Below are positions 32,076 to 40,933 of a stretch of DNA of 64,000 bases, one piece after another (positions within the stretch are counted from its first letter, which is position 1; each line of letters starts with the position of its first letter). Source of the DNA: Acidocella sp. (GTDB lineage: Bacteria > Pseudomonadota > Alphaproteobacteria > Acetobacterales > Acetobacteraceae). Below the pieces are notes generated by a model. The model worked only from the letters and a program-made list of their open reading frames with translations. It had not been told where the DNA came from and searched no databases. The position numbers and the translations under genes are program-made. The stretch covers positions 1 through 64,000 of the forward strand of contig JAMFRU010000008.1 in assembly GCA_026224875.1 (NCBI GenBank), read 5' to 3'.

Positions 32076-32926
32076 TCCCGCGCAAGCTCGGCTACGCGCT
32101 TTCCGGTTTTGCCTGGCCTGTTTATGCGCTGCTCTACACGCCGCTCGCACTCGTAGCCTATTACTCGCTGGCGCCGGCGCCGAATATGGCGGGGCATTCC
32201 TTCCATGCCTATCATGTGTTGCTGCACGATGGCGCGGCATTCGCCGCTCTGCGGCTGTCGCTTATTCTCGCGCTATGCTCAGCGACCAGCGCTACGGCGC
32301 TGGGTACGCTGTTGGGCTATGGGCTGTGCCGTTTTCGCAGCCGCAATGCCCGCGGCGTGCTGGCGCAGCTCCCCAGCCTCATCATCTACACGCCGATCAT
32401 CATGCCAAGCCTGGTGTTCGGGATTTCGGAGCTGATCTTCTTCAACTTCGTGCATAGTGTCACGGGGTTCCTGGCCGCCGGCCTGCAAACCATGCTGATC
32501 GCGCATATCACCTTCGAAATCCCCTATGTCGCGCTTACCGTATTTGGCCGCCTCTCCGGATTGGACCAGAATTTATTTGAAGCATCGCATGATCTTTACG
32601 CCGATGGGCTGAAGAGCTTCCTTTATCTCGTCATCCCGGTGGTGCAGCCGGCCATCATCGGGGGCTTTCTGCTCGGCATCACGTTATCTATCGATGATTT
32701 CACCATCAGCTTCTTCACCGCCGGGCCCGGCAGCGTCACGCTGCCGATCTACATCTACAGCGCGATCGCGCGAAAGGGCATCTCACCAGAGATCAACGCC
32801 CTCGGCACGCTGATGATCGGCACAATCATCGTAATCGCCTTGCTGCATTTCTTCATCTCCCGGCAGCGGGAACGCACGCGCCAAGGTGTTTTTCCTCCCC
32901 CCCAACAGACAAAAGGAGCCGTATAA
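32072..32926 (+). CDS. ABC transporter permease (PotC-like)
   Basis: 284 residues with six membrane helices. The EAA loop is EASHDLYADGLKSFLYLVIP; GITLSIDDFTISFFTAGPGS is a conserved PotC/PotI segment. It overlaps its neighbours by four and one bases. With the PotB-like protein it forms the channel of the importer. Confidence 0.92.
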   Translation: MIPRKLGYALSGFAWPVYALLYTPLALVAYYSLAPAPNMAGHSFHAYHVLLHDGAAFAALRLSLILALCSATSATALGTLLGYGLCRFRSRNARGVLAQLPSLIIYTPIIMPSLVFGISELIFFNFVHSVTGFLAAGLQTMLIAHITFEIPYVALTVFGRLSGLDQNLFEASHDLYADGLKSFLYLVIPVVQPAIIGGFLLGITLSIDDFTISFFTAGPGSVTLPIYIYSAIARKGISPEINALGTLMIGTIIVIALLHFFISRQRERTRQGVFPPPQQTKGAV

Positions 32927-34017
32927 TGAAAGACCGAATATTAAAGAAGATACTCTCCGTGACCGCCGTGTTGAGCATGACGATGCTCACCCAGGGGTTC
33001 TCCGCTGCCCCGGCCGAGGCCCAAAGCAATGTGCCGGTCCTCAATCTCTTTACCTGGTCCGACTATATCGATCCGGCCCTGGTCACGAAGTTCGAAGCTC
33101 AGTGCCATTGCAAGCTGGTGGAGACCGATTACGACAGCAACTCCGAGATGATGGCCAAGCTGAAGCTAGGCGGTACGTCTCAATATGACGTGGTGGTGCC
33201 ATCGAATTTCGTGATCCTGGAAATGGCCGACGAAGGGCTGATCCAGCCGGTCGACCACAGCAAGCTGAGCAATTTCTCCAACTTGATCGAGCGCTTCCAG
33301 AATCCGACCTACGATCCGGGCGATAAATATTCGATCCCCTATCAATGGGGCACCACCGGCATGGTCTACGACCCAGCCAAACTGAAAAACCCGCCGCAGA
33401 GCTGGTCGCTGCTCTTCGACCCGGCGGTGAATCCCAATTATCCCTTCGTGCTGCCCAAAGGCGAGGGGCGCAACGAAATTTCCGCCGCCTGCGCTTATCT
33501 CGGCTACGGCTTCAACTGTATGGCGCAAGACCAGTGGGTTGCGGCGGCCAAGCTGATCAAGCAAACCAGGAAGCGGCCAAATTTCGCCGGTTTCGTCGAT
33601 GAAACCCCGGCACTCTCGCAGGTCAAGACCGGGCTGCTGGCGACCTCCATTGCCTTCAACGGCGATGTCGGCAATTGCCATGCCGACGGGTCCTGCCGCA
33701 CGTTGCAATACTTCATTCCCAAGGAAGGCGGCGATATCTGGGTCGATACCATGGCGATCACCTCACACGCCAAACAACCCGCGCTGGCGCTGGAATTCAT
33801 CAATTTCATCCTGGACGCAAAAAATGGCGCCCAGCTATCGAACTTCAACCAATATGCCAGCCCGAACGCAGCCGCCACACCGATGCTGCAGCCGGTCCTG
33901 CTGACCCCCATGTTTTCCCCGCCGGATACCGAGATGAGCCGGCTGGTCTTCCTTTCGCCACTCACGGGCGCAAAGCTGAAGCTCTTCAATGCCATCTGGA
34001 CGTCAGCGATGCAGTAA
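32926..34017 (+). CDS. extracellular solute-binding protein (PotD/PotF-like)
   Basis: 363 residues with a signal peptide (residues 1-32, ending AEAQ). The mature start LNLFTWSDYIDPALVTKFE matches polyamine-binding proteins, in which this aromatic-Asp segment lines the ligand site; YDVVVPSNF and YSIPYQWGTTGMVYD are also characteristic. It carries the substrate for the importer. Putrescine or a related amine is likely, but the ligand residues cannot be checked here. Confidence 0.9.
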   Translation: MKDRILKKILSVTAVLSMTMLTQGFSAAPAEAQSNVPVLNLFTWSDYIDPALVTKFEAQCHCKLVETDYDSNSEMMAKLKLGGTSQYDVVVPSNFVILEMADEGLIQPVDHSKLSNFSNLIERFQNPTYDPGDKYSIPYQWGTTGMVYDPAKLKNPPQSWSLLFDPAVNPNYPFVLPKGEGRNEISAACAYLGYGFNCMAQDQWVAAAKLIKQTRKRPNFAGFVDETPALSQVKTGLLATSIAFNGDVGNCHADGSCRTLQYFIPKEGGDIWVDTMAITSHAKQPALALEFINFILDAKNGAQLSNFNQYASPNAAATPMLQPVLLTPMFSPPDTEMSRLVFLSPLTGAKLKLFNAIWTSAMQ

Positions 34018-34041
34018 AACCGGCCAGCGCAAAAGCGAAAT

Positions 34042-34086
34042 ACTCTGGCGGATCTCAGCGGCAACGCCGTACGGAGACGCCAGAGT
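34042..34086 (+). terminator. hairpin after the binding-protein gene
   Basis: A perfect nine-base-pair stem, actctggcg with cgccagagt, encloses 27 bases that contain a smaller hairpin (cggcaacgccg). It lies 24 bases after the stop. No clear T-run follows, so it may end the importer message weakly or protect its 3' end. Confidence 0.45.
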
Positions 34087-34205
34087 TGTTGCCAGAATGC
34101 TCATCCGGGGTTGCACCAAGGTCTCGCGCAGGACGACTTCGACCTTCTTGCGCAGCCGGCCTGACAAGCCCCGATGACTGGTCCACTTCATCTGGCTTAC
34201 GGGTG

Positions 34206-34222
34206 TTGGCCCGGCAGTTGCT
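34206..34222 (+). promoter_or_regulatory. sigma-54 promoter of nasT-nasS
   Basis: TTGGCCCG-GCAG-TTGCT matches the -24/-12 consensus TGGCACG-N4-TTGCW with one mismatch; the GG and GC are 12 bases apart as required. Transcription should begin near 34233, nineteen bases before the nasT ATG. An almost identical element precedes the nitrate transporter. Confidence 0.75.
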
Positions 34223-34251
34223 AACCTCGCCAGCATGGAGATGGCGGGCGT

Positions 34252-34857
34252 ATGAAGATTCTGGTGGCCGAATGCGACAACAGCCACGCAAAGGAGCTGT
34301 TTGCCCGATTAAAGGCATTGGATGATAATTTTACCGTCACCTTTGCCGGTCCGGGGGAGAATCTGCTCGATGCCGTGCGCCGCGCCAGGCCCGATCTCGT
34401 AATCGTCGATATGGCCCGGCCGGACCGCGACGGGCTGGACTCCGTCCGCGCCTTGAACACGCAGGCCATGCTGCCGGTGCTGATGTTCATCGACGAAGAT
34501 GATCCGCATTTCATGGAGGAGGCCATCGACGCAGGGGTTTGCTCATACCATGTCGGCGGGGTGGCGCCGCCGGCGATCAAGCCGATCCTGCGCACCGCTA
34601 TGGCCGTATTCCAGCGCATGCGGGGGCTGCAGGCGCGGCTTACCGAGGCGGAGGAACAGGCTGAAGCGCGCAAGACGGTAGATGCCGCCAAGCGCCTGCT
34701 GATGACCCAGGATAAGATGAGCGAGCCCGCGGCGCATCGTTTTCTGCAGCGCCGTGCCATGGATCAACAGAAGAAACTAACCGAGATTGCCGCGGCTTTG
34801 CTGCGCGACCGCACGGCTTTGCCGCGCGACCCCAAGATGGAGGATAAGAATGGCTGA
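34252..34857 (+). CDS. nasT: nitrate response antiterminator NasT (ANTAR)
   Basis: 201 residues: an N-terminal receiver-like domain (LVIVDMARPDRDG carries the Asp), followed by a coiled coil and a C-terminal ANTAR RNA-binding domain (AAKRLLMTQDKMSEPAAHRFLQRRAMD). In the NasS-NasT pair, NasT binds leader RNA and prevents premature termination when nitrate releases it from NasS. The nasS gene overlaps its end by eight bases. Its target is probably the long leader in front of the nitrate transporter gene. Confidence 0.92.
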   Translation: MKILVAECDNSHAKELFARLKALDDNFTVTFAGPGENLLDAVRRARPDLVIVDMARPDRDGLDSVRALNTQAMLPVLMFIDEDDPHFMEEAIDAGVCSYHVGGVAPPAIKPILRTAMAVFQRMRGLQARLTEAEEQAEARKTVDAAKRLLMTQDKMSEPAAHRFLQRRAMDQQKKLTEIAAALLRDRTALPRDPKMEDKNG

Positions 34858-35836
34858 AACGATCCGTCTGGGCCTGTTGCGGCTATGCGATGCAGCGCCT
34901 TTGATTCTGGCCGATAATGAGGAGATGTTCGCAAGCAACGGCGTACGCGTGAGCCTCTCGGTTGAGCCATCCTGGGCTAATATTGCCGACAAGCTGAGCT
35001 ATGGCCTGCTCGATGGGGCGGTGATTCTGCCGCCTTTGGCCATGGCCTGTGCCGCGGGGTTGCGGGGGCGCAAAACCAACCTGATCATCCCTATGTCGCT
35101 CAATTCCGATGGGAGTGCCATAACGCTGGCAGCCCCGCTGCGCGAGGCGTTTGACCGTGGCGGCATGGCGGCCCTGGTGGCGGGCAAGCGGCTGCGCATT
35201 GCCGTTGTGCATGTATTTTCGACCCATAATCTACTGCTGCGTTACTGGCTGGCGGCGGCCGGGGTGGACCCGGATATCGACGTCGAAATCTGCGTTCTGC
35301 CGCCGGCGGAAATGGTGGGTGGCCTGGCGGCCGGGGCCATCGATGGCTTCTGTGTCGGCGCGCCCTGGGCCCAGGTGGCAATACATGCCGGGCTGGGCTT
35401 CATCGGCGTGCCTACAAGCGAGATATGGCGCGGGCACCCGGAAAAATGCCTGACGCTGCGCGAGGAGCTGTTGGAGCGCGATCCGGCCGGCGTTATGGCG
35501 CTGCTGCGCACTCTGCTTGCCAGTTCCGCTCTGTGTGCCGCCCCAGATAAATACCGTGCTCTAGCGGCTTTGCTGGCGCAGACTGAATATTTGCATCTGC
35601 CGGAGGATTTGCTCGCCAGCGCCCTTCCGCCAGCGGCAAGCGGGCCGGTTTTTACAGAGCAATATCCCGACGCTGCGCGCGCCGAATGGTTTGTCTCACA
35701 GATGCTGCGTTGGCACCTGGCGCCGTCTGGCAGCCTGGACGGCGCCACCAGCATATACCGGCCAGACCTGTTCCTGGCCGCCGGTGGCAGCATGCCGGTG
35801 GCCAGGCCGGAGATTTTCTGCGACACCCAGATATGA
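34850..35836 (+). CDS. nasS: nitrate sensor NasS (NrtA/CmpA family, cytoplasmic)
   Basis: 328 residues. Related to periplasmic nitrate-binding proteins, but without a signal peptide: it begins MAETIRLGLLRLCDAAPLIL directly with the first beta strand, as known NasS proteins do. The ATG at 34850 lies inside the end of nasT; an upstream extension of the frame is antisense-like and not used. It should bind nitrate and hold NasT inactive without it. Confidence 0.9.
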   Translation: MAETIRLGLLRLCDAAPLILADNEEMFASNGVRVSLSVEPSWANIADKLSYGLLDGAVILPPLAMACAAGLRGRKTNLIIPMSLNSDGSAITLAAPLREAFDRGGMAALVAGKRLRIAVVHVFSTHNLLLRYWLAAAGVDPDIDVEICVLPPAEMVGGLAAGAIDGFCVGAPWAQVAIHAGLGFIGVPTSEIWRGHPEKCLTLREELLERDPAGVMALLRTLLASSALCAAPDKYRALAALLAQTEYLHLPEDLLASALPPAASGPVFTEQYPDAARAEWFVSQMLRWHLAPSGSLDGATSIYRPDLFLAAGGSMPVARPEIFCDTQI

Positions 35837-35890
35837 TTATAAAATAACATAAATCGGTGTATTTTTGACTTGTTCGCATCATAATTAATC

Positions 35891-35909
35891 ACTCCACGTT
35901 CTCGTGGTG
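35891..35909 (+). promoter_or_regulatory. inverted repeat upstream of the sigma-54 promoter
   Basis: cactccacg-ttct-cgtggtg: a strong inverted repeat whose centre is about 45 bases upstream of the -24 element. A position just upstream of a sigma-54 promoter suits an NtrC-type enhancer site, although the sequence is not the classic GCAC-N7-GTGC. Confidence 0.35.
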
Positions 35910-35942
35910 TAGCGTCCGCCTAAATATGCCCCTATTTTCGTC

Positions 35943-35959
35943 CTGGCACGGGAATTGCT
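35943..35959 (+). promoter_or_regulatory. sigma-54 promoter of the nitrate-assimilation operon
   Basis: CTGGCACG-GGAA-TTGCT is a full match to the sigma-54 consensus YTGGCACG-N4-TTGCW. The start of transcription should be near 35970, giving a leader of about 130 bases before the transporter gene. Sigma-54 with NtrC is the usual route for nitrogen control of nitrate assimilation. Confidence 0.85.
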
Positions 35960-35969
35960 GCATTGCACT

Positions 35970-36098
35970 CGAACGGCGGATGCTGTTTGCAGTGCAGTCA
36001 ATGGCGATTGCATTTGCCAAGCGGGGGCGACCCCACTGAAATCTCGCGGGCCAAGGGACGGTTCGCAGGCGGCATAGCTCAGCGCATGCCGTGGAGTC
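35970..36098 (+). promoter_or_regulatory. structured leader RNA, probable NasT target
   Basis: From the predicted start, the leader can fold hairpins at about 35970-35990 (cgaacggc / gctgtttg), 36002-36019 (uggcga / uugcca with a six-base loop), 36023-36034 and 36071-36091 (cggcat / atgccg) just before the ribosome-binding site. ANTAR proteins bind paired hairpins with six-base loops. No U-run terminator is obvious, so the mechanism could involve the ribosome-binding site or Rho. Confidence 0.45.
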
Positions 36099-37334
36099 AT
36101 GAACATGTCCCTTTCGGGCGATAAAAGCTTCCTCAAATCCGGCCATCTGCCGACACTACTGGCAGCCTTCCTGTATTTCGACTTCAGCTTCATGTGCTGG
36201 GTACTGCTGGGGCCTTTGGGCATCCAGATATCGAAAGCGTTGCATCTGGACCCCGCGCATAAAGGGTTGATGGTTGCCACCCCCGTCCTGGCTGGGGCCT
36301 TCCTGCGCATCCTCAACGGTGTCCTGGTCGACCATTTCGGTGCCAAAAAAGCTGGTATTTTCGCGCAAATTCTGGTCATTGCTGGGCTTACCGCCGCCTG
36401 GTTCTTCGGTGTGCCCAGTTTCGATGCCATTCTGCTGGTCGGTGTGGTGCTCGGCATGGCCGGCGCCTCCTTCGCCATCGCGTTGCCCATGGCTTCGCGC
36501 TGGTACCCGCCCGAGCATCAGGGCAAGGCCATGGGCGTTGCCGGCGCCGGCAATATGGGCACGGTTATCGCGGCACTCGCCGCCCCGGTGCTGGGCCTTA
36601 CCTTCGGCTGGGTGAATGTGTTCGGCATCGCCGCGGCCTTCATGTGCTTCGTGCTGGTGGCCTTCATTCTGCTGGCGAAAGACGCCCCGGTGCAGCCGCC
36701 CAAGCAGACTCTCGCCGGCTATCTGCGCGTACTGGCCATTGGCGATACCTGGTGGTTCATGCTGTTCTACTCGGTCACCTTCGGCGGCTTCGTCGGGCTG
36801 GCTTCGTCGTTGAGCATTTACTTCCACAGCCAATACGGCCTGGCGCCGGTGCAAGCCGGTTACGCTGTTGCCGCCTGCGTGTTTACCGGTTCGCTGTTCC
36901 GCCCCATCGGCGGCTGGCTGGCTGATAAAATCGGCGGCATCGCGGCACTTTCAGTCCTCTATGTCGTGGCCGCCGCCATGCTCATCCTGGTCAGCTTCGG
37001 CCTGCCCACTTTGTCCATGGCACTTGCTGCCTTCATCGTTGCCATGCTGGCGCTTGGCACCGGCAATGGTGCGGTATTCCAGCTCGTGCCCATCCGCTTC
37101 GGCCGCGAGATTGGTGTAATGACCGGGCTCGTCGGCTGCGCCGGTGGTATCGGTGGATTCTATCTCGCCTCATCGCTTGGCTATTCCAAGCAATGGACCG
37201 GCTCGTACCAGGATGGATTTCTGATCTTCGCTGGCCTTGCCTTGGTCGCTTTCATCGGCATCAACGTGGTGAAGAAGCACTGGCGCGCCAGTTTCAGCCA
37301 GGGTTTTGCGTCGGGCGTCGTACCGAAGATCTAA
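36099..37334 (+). CDS. nitrate/nitrite transporter (NarK/NNP family MFS)
   Basis: 411 residues with twelve membrane helices. FDFSFMCWVLLGPLGIQI is the usual N-terminal helix of nitrate transporters, and GNGAVFQLVPIRFG carries the conserved nitrate-signature glycines and the Arg. It imports nitrate for the reductases encoded downstream. An internal ATG two codons on (36105) is an alternative start. First gene of the sigma-54 operon. Confidence 0.93.
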   Translation: MNMSLSGDKSFLKSGHLPTLLAAFLYFDFSFMCWVLLGPLGIQISKALHLDPAHKGLMVATPVLAGAFLRILNGVLVDHFGAKKAGIFAQILVIAGLTAAWFFGVPSFDAILLVGVVLGMAGASFAIALPMASRWYPPEHQGKAMGVAGAGNMGTVIAALAAPVLGLTFGWVNVFGIAAAFMCFVLVAFILLAKDAPVQPPKQTLAGYLRVLAIGDTWWFMLFYSVTFGGFVGLASSLSIYFHSQYGLAPVQAGYAVAACVFTGSLFRPIGGWLADKIGGIAALSVLYVVAAAMLILVSFGLPTLSMALAAFIVAMLALGTGNGAVFQLVPIRFGREIGVMTGLVGCAGGIGGFYLASSLGYSKQWTGSYQDGFLIFAGLALVAFIGINVVKKHWRASFSQGFASGVVPKI

Positions 37335-37339
37335 ACGCT

Positions 37340-37360
37340 CCTGGGGGCTATGCCCCCAGG
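37340..37360 (+). terminator. strong hairpin between narK-type gene and nirB
   Basis: cctgggggc-tat-gcccccagg, a perfect nine-base-pair stem, ends 33 bases before nirB. It is followed by CTTCCTCTC rather than a T-run, so it may be a partial terminator or an mRNA stability element that sets the ratio between transporter and enzyme. Confidence 0.6.
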
Positions 37361-37392
37361 CTTCCTCTCTCATTTCAAAAGGATACAGGCCA

Positions 37393-39846
37393 ATGAACGT
37401 GATGGTCAGTCCACGTAAAAAACTCGTCGTTATCGGCAATGGCATGGCCGGGATGCGCACCGTGGAAGAAATTCTGCACCGCGCACCGGGCATGTTCGAC
37501 ATCACCGTGTTCGGTGCCGAACCGCAGCCCAATTACGACCGCATCATGCTCTCCCCACTTCTGGCCGGTGATAAGAGCTTCGAGCAGATCGTGCTCAACA
37601 GCCTGGACTGGTATGTGGAACATAAAATCGAGCTGATCGCGGGCGAGAGCGTCACCGCCATCGACCGTGCATCGCGCATTGTCACGGGTGAACACGGCAC
37701 CTCCCGCCACTACGATATCCTGCTGCTGGCCACGGGCTCCAATCCCATCGTGCTGCCGCTGCCGGGTGTCGAGCGGGCAGGGGTGATGACCTTCCGCTCC
37801 GTCGCCGATGTTGAAAACATGCTGGAAATAGCGGGGCCAAATAAATCCGCCGTGGTCATCGGCGGCGGCCTGCTCGGGCTGGAAGCCGCGCACGGGCTGA
37901 ATTTGCGCGGCATGGAGGTGAGTGTGGTGCATCTCATGCCCACGCTGATGGAACGCCAGCTAGATGCCTCCGCGGCACATCTGCTGGAGCGCAGCCTGAC
38001 GCAGCGCGGTATGAGCATCTACACCAGCGCCAACACAGAATCCCTTGACGGCGAAGGGGAGGGCGGCCCGGTCCATTCGGTCACGTTGAAGGACGGCCGC
38101 CGGATAAAAGCCGATCTCGTCGTCATGGCCGTCGGCATCCGCCCCAACACCAATCTTGCCAAAGCTGCGGGTCTGGCCTGCGACCGTGGCATCCTCGTCG
38201 ATGCCGCCATGTGTACCTCCGACCCCGCTGTTTTCGCCATCGGCGAATGCATCGAGCACAACAAAGCCTGCTACGGCCTGGTCGCCCCCATATGGGACAT
38301 GGCGAAAGTCGCCGCCGACCACATTACCGGCATGGCGCAAACCAGTTTTACGCCCATCGCCACCGGGACACGTCTGAAAGTCTCTGGCGTGGAAATGTTC
38401 TCGGCCGGCGCCTTCATGGGTGATGAAACCACCGATGACATCGTGCTGCGCGACGCCGCTCGCGGTATCTACAAACGTCTGGTGCTGCGTGACGACAAGC
38501 TCGTCGGCGTGGTCTGCTTCGGCGATGCGCGCGATGCCGGCTGGTATTTCCAGCTTCTGAAAGATGAAGAACATCTTGGTGGTTTGCGCGAGACAATGAT
38601 TTTTGGTCCCGTCACCGCCTCCGCCGACCCGAACGAAGCTTTGGCCTGCATGCCCGACAACGTGGAAATCTGCGGCTGCAACGGTGTGAAAAAAGGCACA
38701 ATCTGCGCCGCTATTGCTGAGCACGGCCTCAAGAGCGTGGATGACGTGCGCGCCCGCACCAAAGCCTCCGCCTCCTGTGGCTCCTGCACCAACCTTGTTG
38801 AAGGTCTTCTTAAAATTTCACTTGGCGCGGAATTCAGCGCCACCGCCGTAAAGCCCATGTGCAAATGCACAACCCATGGGCATGACGAAGTCCGCCACCG
38901 CATCAAGGGCGGCATGCTGAAAACCATCCCCGCCGTGATGCAGGCGCTGGAATGGCACACCCCCAACGGCTGCGCCTCCTGCCGTCCCGCGCTCAACTTC
39001 TATCTTCTCGCGGCCTGGCCTGAAGAATATGCCGATGACGCGCAGTCGCGCTTCGTCAACGAGCGCATGCACGCCAACATCCAGAAGGACGGCACCTATT
39101 CCGTCATCCCCCGCATGTGGGGCGGCACCACAACCGCATCTGAACTGCGCGCCATCGCCGATGTGGTCGATAAATTCAACATCCCCACTGTAAAAATCAC
39201 CGGCGGCCAGCGCGTGGACATGCTCGGTGTGCGCAAGGAAGATCTGCGCGCCGTCTGGCAGGATCTGAATGCCGCCGGCCTCGTCTCCGGCCATGCCTAT
39301 GGCAAGGCGTTGCGCACGGTAAAAACCTGTGTCGGCTCGGAATGGTGCCGCTTCGGCACGCAGGATTCCACCGCCATGGGGGTGGCGCTGGAAAAAGCCA
39401 CCTGGGGCTCTTGGCATCCGCATAAGGTTAAACTTGCCGTCTCCGGCTGCCCGCGCAACTGTGCCGAAGCCACGATCAAGGATTTCGGTGTCATCGCCAC
39501 CGAGGCCGGCTGGGATCTGCATGTCGGCGGCAATGGCGGTATCAAAATCCGGGTGACCGATCTGCTGTGCAAAGTCACCACCGAGGAAGAGGTTATGGAA
39601 TATGCCTGTGCTTTCCTGCAACTCTACCGCACGGAAGCACGCTATATGGAGCGCACCGCGCCCTGGATCGAGCGTGTCGGGTTAAAATACGTGCAGGAAA
39701 GAATCGTCGATAATGCCGAGCTGCGCCGCTCGCTCTTCGAGGATTTTATCCACGCGCAAAAATTCGCGCAGATCGACCCGTGGGCGGAGGAAACCTCCTG
39801 CAGCACGCGCGGTCAAAAATACGATGCCATGGCGGAGTTGGTCTAA
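37393..39846 (+). CDS. nirB: assimilatory nitrite reductase [NAD(P)H] large subunit
   Basis: 817 residues from the ATG at 37393. Order: an FAD/NAD pyridine nucleotide-disulphide domain (LVVIGNGMAGMRTVEEIL, then GGGLLGLEAAHGL), a BFD-like [2Fe-2S] part (CGCNGVKKGTICAAI), then the sirohaem/[4Fe-4S] half with TCVGSEWCRFG and SGCPRNCAEA, which hold the four cluster cysteines. It reduces nitrite to ammonium. NirD, the small subunit, overlaps its stop. Confidence 0.96.
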   Translation: MNVMVSPRKKLVVIGNGMAGMRTVEEILHRAPGMFDITVFGAEPQPNYDRIMLSPLLAGDKSFEQIVLNSLDWYVEHKIELIAGESVTAIDRASRIVTGEHGTSRHYDILLLATGSNPIVLPLPGVERAGVMTFRSVADVENMLEIAGPNKSAVVIGGGLLGLEAAHGLNLRGMEVSVVHLMPTLMERQLDASAAHLLERSLTQRGMSIYTSANTESLDGEGEGGPVHSVTLKDGRRIKADLVVMAVGIRPNTNLAKAAGLACDRGILVDAAMCTSDPAVFAIGECIEHNKACYGLVAPIWDMAKVAADHITGMAQTSFTPIATGTRLKVSGVEMFSAGAFMGDETTDDIVLRDAARGIYKRLVLRDDKLVGVVCFGDARDAGWYFQLLKDEEHLGGLRETMIFGPVTASADPNEALACMPDNVEICGCNGVKKGTICAAIAEHGLKSVDDVRARTKASASCGSCTNLVEGLLKISLGAEFSATAVKPMCKCTTHGHDEVRHRIKGGMLKTIPAVMQALEWHTPNGCASCRPALNFYLLAAWPEEYADDAQSRFVNERMHANIQKDGTYSVIPRMWGGTTTASELRAIADVVDKFNIPTVKITGGQRVDMLGVRKEDLRAVWQDLNAAGLVSGHAYGKALRTVKTCVGSEWCRFGTQDSTAMGVALEKATWGSWHPHKVKLAVSGCPRNCAEATIKDFGVIATEAGWDLHVGGNGGIKIRVTDLLCKVTTEEEVMEYACAFLQLYRTEARYMERTAPWIERVGLKYVQERIVDNAELRRSLFEDFIHAQKFAQIDPWAEETSCSTRGQKYDAMAELV

Positions 39847-40175
39847 TGGATGGAATGCAGAACGCGAAAAATTTCCTCGATGTCGGCGCGTTGGAAGACA
39901 TCGCTCCGCTCGGAGCCCGCACCGTCACAACAACACTCGGCGACATCGCCATCTTCCGCACCGATGGCGACGAGGTCTTTGCCCTGCGCGACCAATGCCC
40001 GCACAAACAAGGTCCGCTAAGCCAGGGCATCGTACACGGCAAATCGGTTACCTGCCCGCTGCATGACTGGGTCATCTCGCTGCAATCGGGCCTGGCGCAA
40101 GGGCTCGACATCGGCTGCACGCCAATTTTCGCCGTCAAAGTGGAGGCAGGCCGCGTGCTCCTGGCCCTGCCATGA
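39846..40175 (+). CDS. nirD: nitrite reductase small subunit NirD (Rieske-like)
   Basis: 109 residues with a Rieske-like fold. The CPHKQGPL and CPLHDW motifs keep both Cys-x-His pairs, so it may bind a [2Fe-2S] cluster, unlike many NirD proteins that have lost them. The ATG shares the last base of the nirB stop (TAATG). Confidence 0.93.
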   Translation: MDGMQNAKNFLDVGALEDIAPLGARTVTTTLGDIAIFRTDGDEVFALRDQCPHKQGPLSQGIVHGKSVTCPLHDWVISLQSGLAQGLDIGCTPIFAVKVEAGRVLLALP

Positions 40176-40933
40176 GCCGCGTCTTTCTCACCGGTGCCGG
40201 CCCGGGCGATCCGGAACTGCTGACACTGAAAGCCGCCAGAGTGCTCGCAAGCGCGGAGGTGGTGCTGCATGACAGCCTGGTCGATCCACGCATTATCGCA
40301 ATGGCAAATCCTGAAGCGCGTATCATCGATGTCGGCAAACGCTGCGGCCGCCATTCCGCCACGCAAGAGCAAATCTGCGACCTGCTGGTGGCGGAAGCCC
40401 TCGCCGGCCATCTGGTCGTGCGCCTCAAAGGCGGCGACCCGATGATTTTCGGCCGCGCCACAGAAGAGATGGATGCGTTGCGCGCGAAAAAAATCGACTT
40501 CGAAATTATCCCCGGCATCACGGCTGCTTCGGCGGCGGCGGCGGGCACAAAAATCTCGCTCACCCAGCGCAACATCGCCCGCTCGCTGCACATCATCACC
40601 GGCCACGGCGCCGATGGCGGGCTGCCCGGACATGATTTCGCCGCTCTTACCAAATCCGGCGGCACGCTGGCCATCTACATGGGTGGTGAAACACTTCCTG
40701 GCCTGGCCGCGCATTTCATCGAATCCGGCATGGAACCCTCCATGCCGGCACTGCTGATCGAAAACGCCAGCCTGCCGAACGAGCGCCATCTGCCGGCCAC
40801 CATTGCCACACTGCCGGGTCTGCATGCGGCTCATACGGCCGCGGGCCCGGTGCTGATACTGGTGGGCGAGGCATTGCGCGCGACAAACGAAACCGTGCCG
40901 GTCTGCCTGGAGAGTGCGCTGGCAAATGGCTGA
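40172..40933 (+). CDS. cobA: uroporphyrinogen-III C-methyltransferase
   Basis: Makes precorrin-2, the precursor of sirohaem needed by NirB. 253 residues with [17 protein letters not shown] and [14 protein letters not shown], the two SUMT signatures. It lacks the CysG oxidase/chelatase domain, so these steps must be coded elsewhere. It overlaps nirD by four and the nitrate reductase by eight bases, which places sirohaem supply in the same operon. Confidence 0.94.
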   Translation: MSRVFLTGAGPGDPELLTLKAARVLASAEVVLHDSLVDPRIIAMANPEARIIDVGKRCGRHSATQEQICDLLVAEALAGHLVVRLKGGDPMIFGRATEEMDALRAKKIDFEIIPGITAASAAAAGTKISLTQRNIARSLHIITGHGADGGLPGHDFAALTKSGGTLAIYMGGETLPGLAAHFIESGMEPSMPALLIENASLPNERHLPATIATLPGLHAAHTAAGPVLILVGEALRATNETVPVCLESALANG

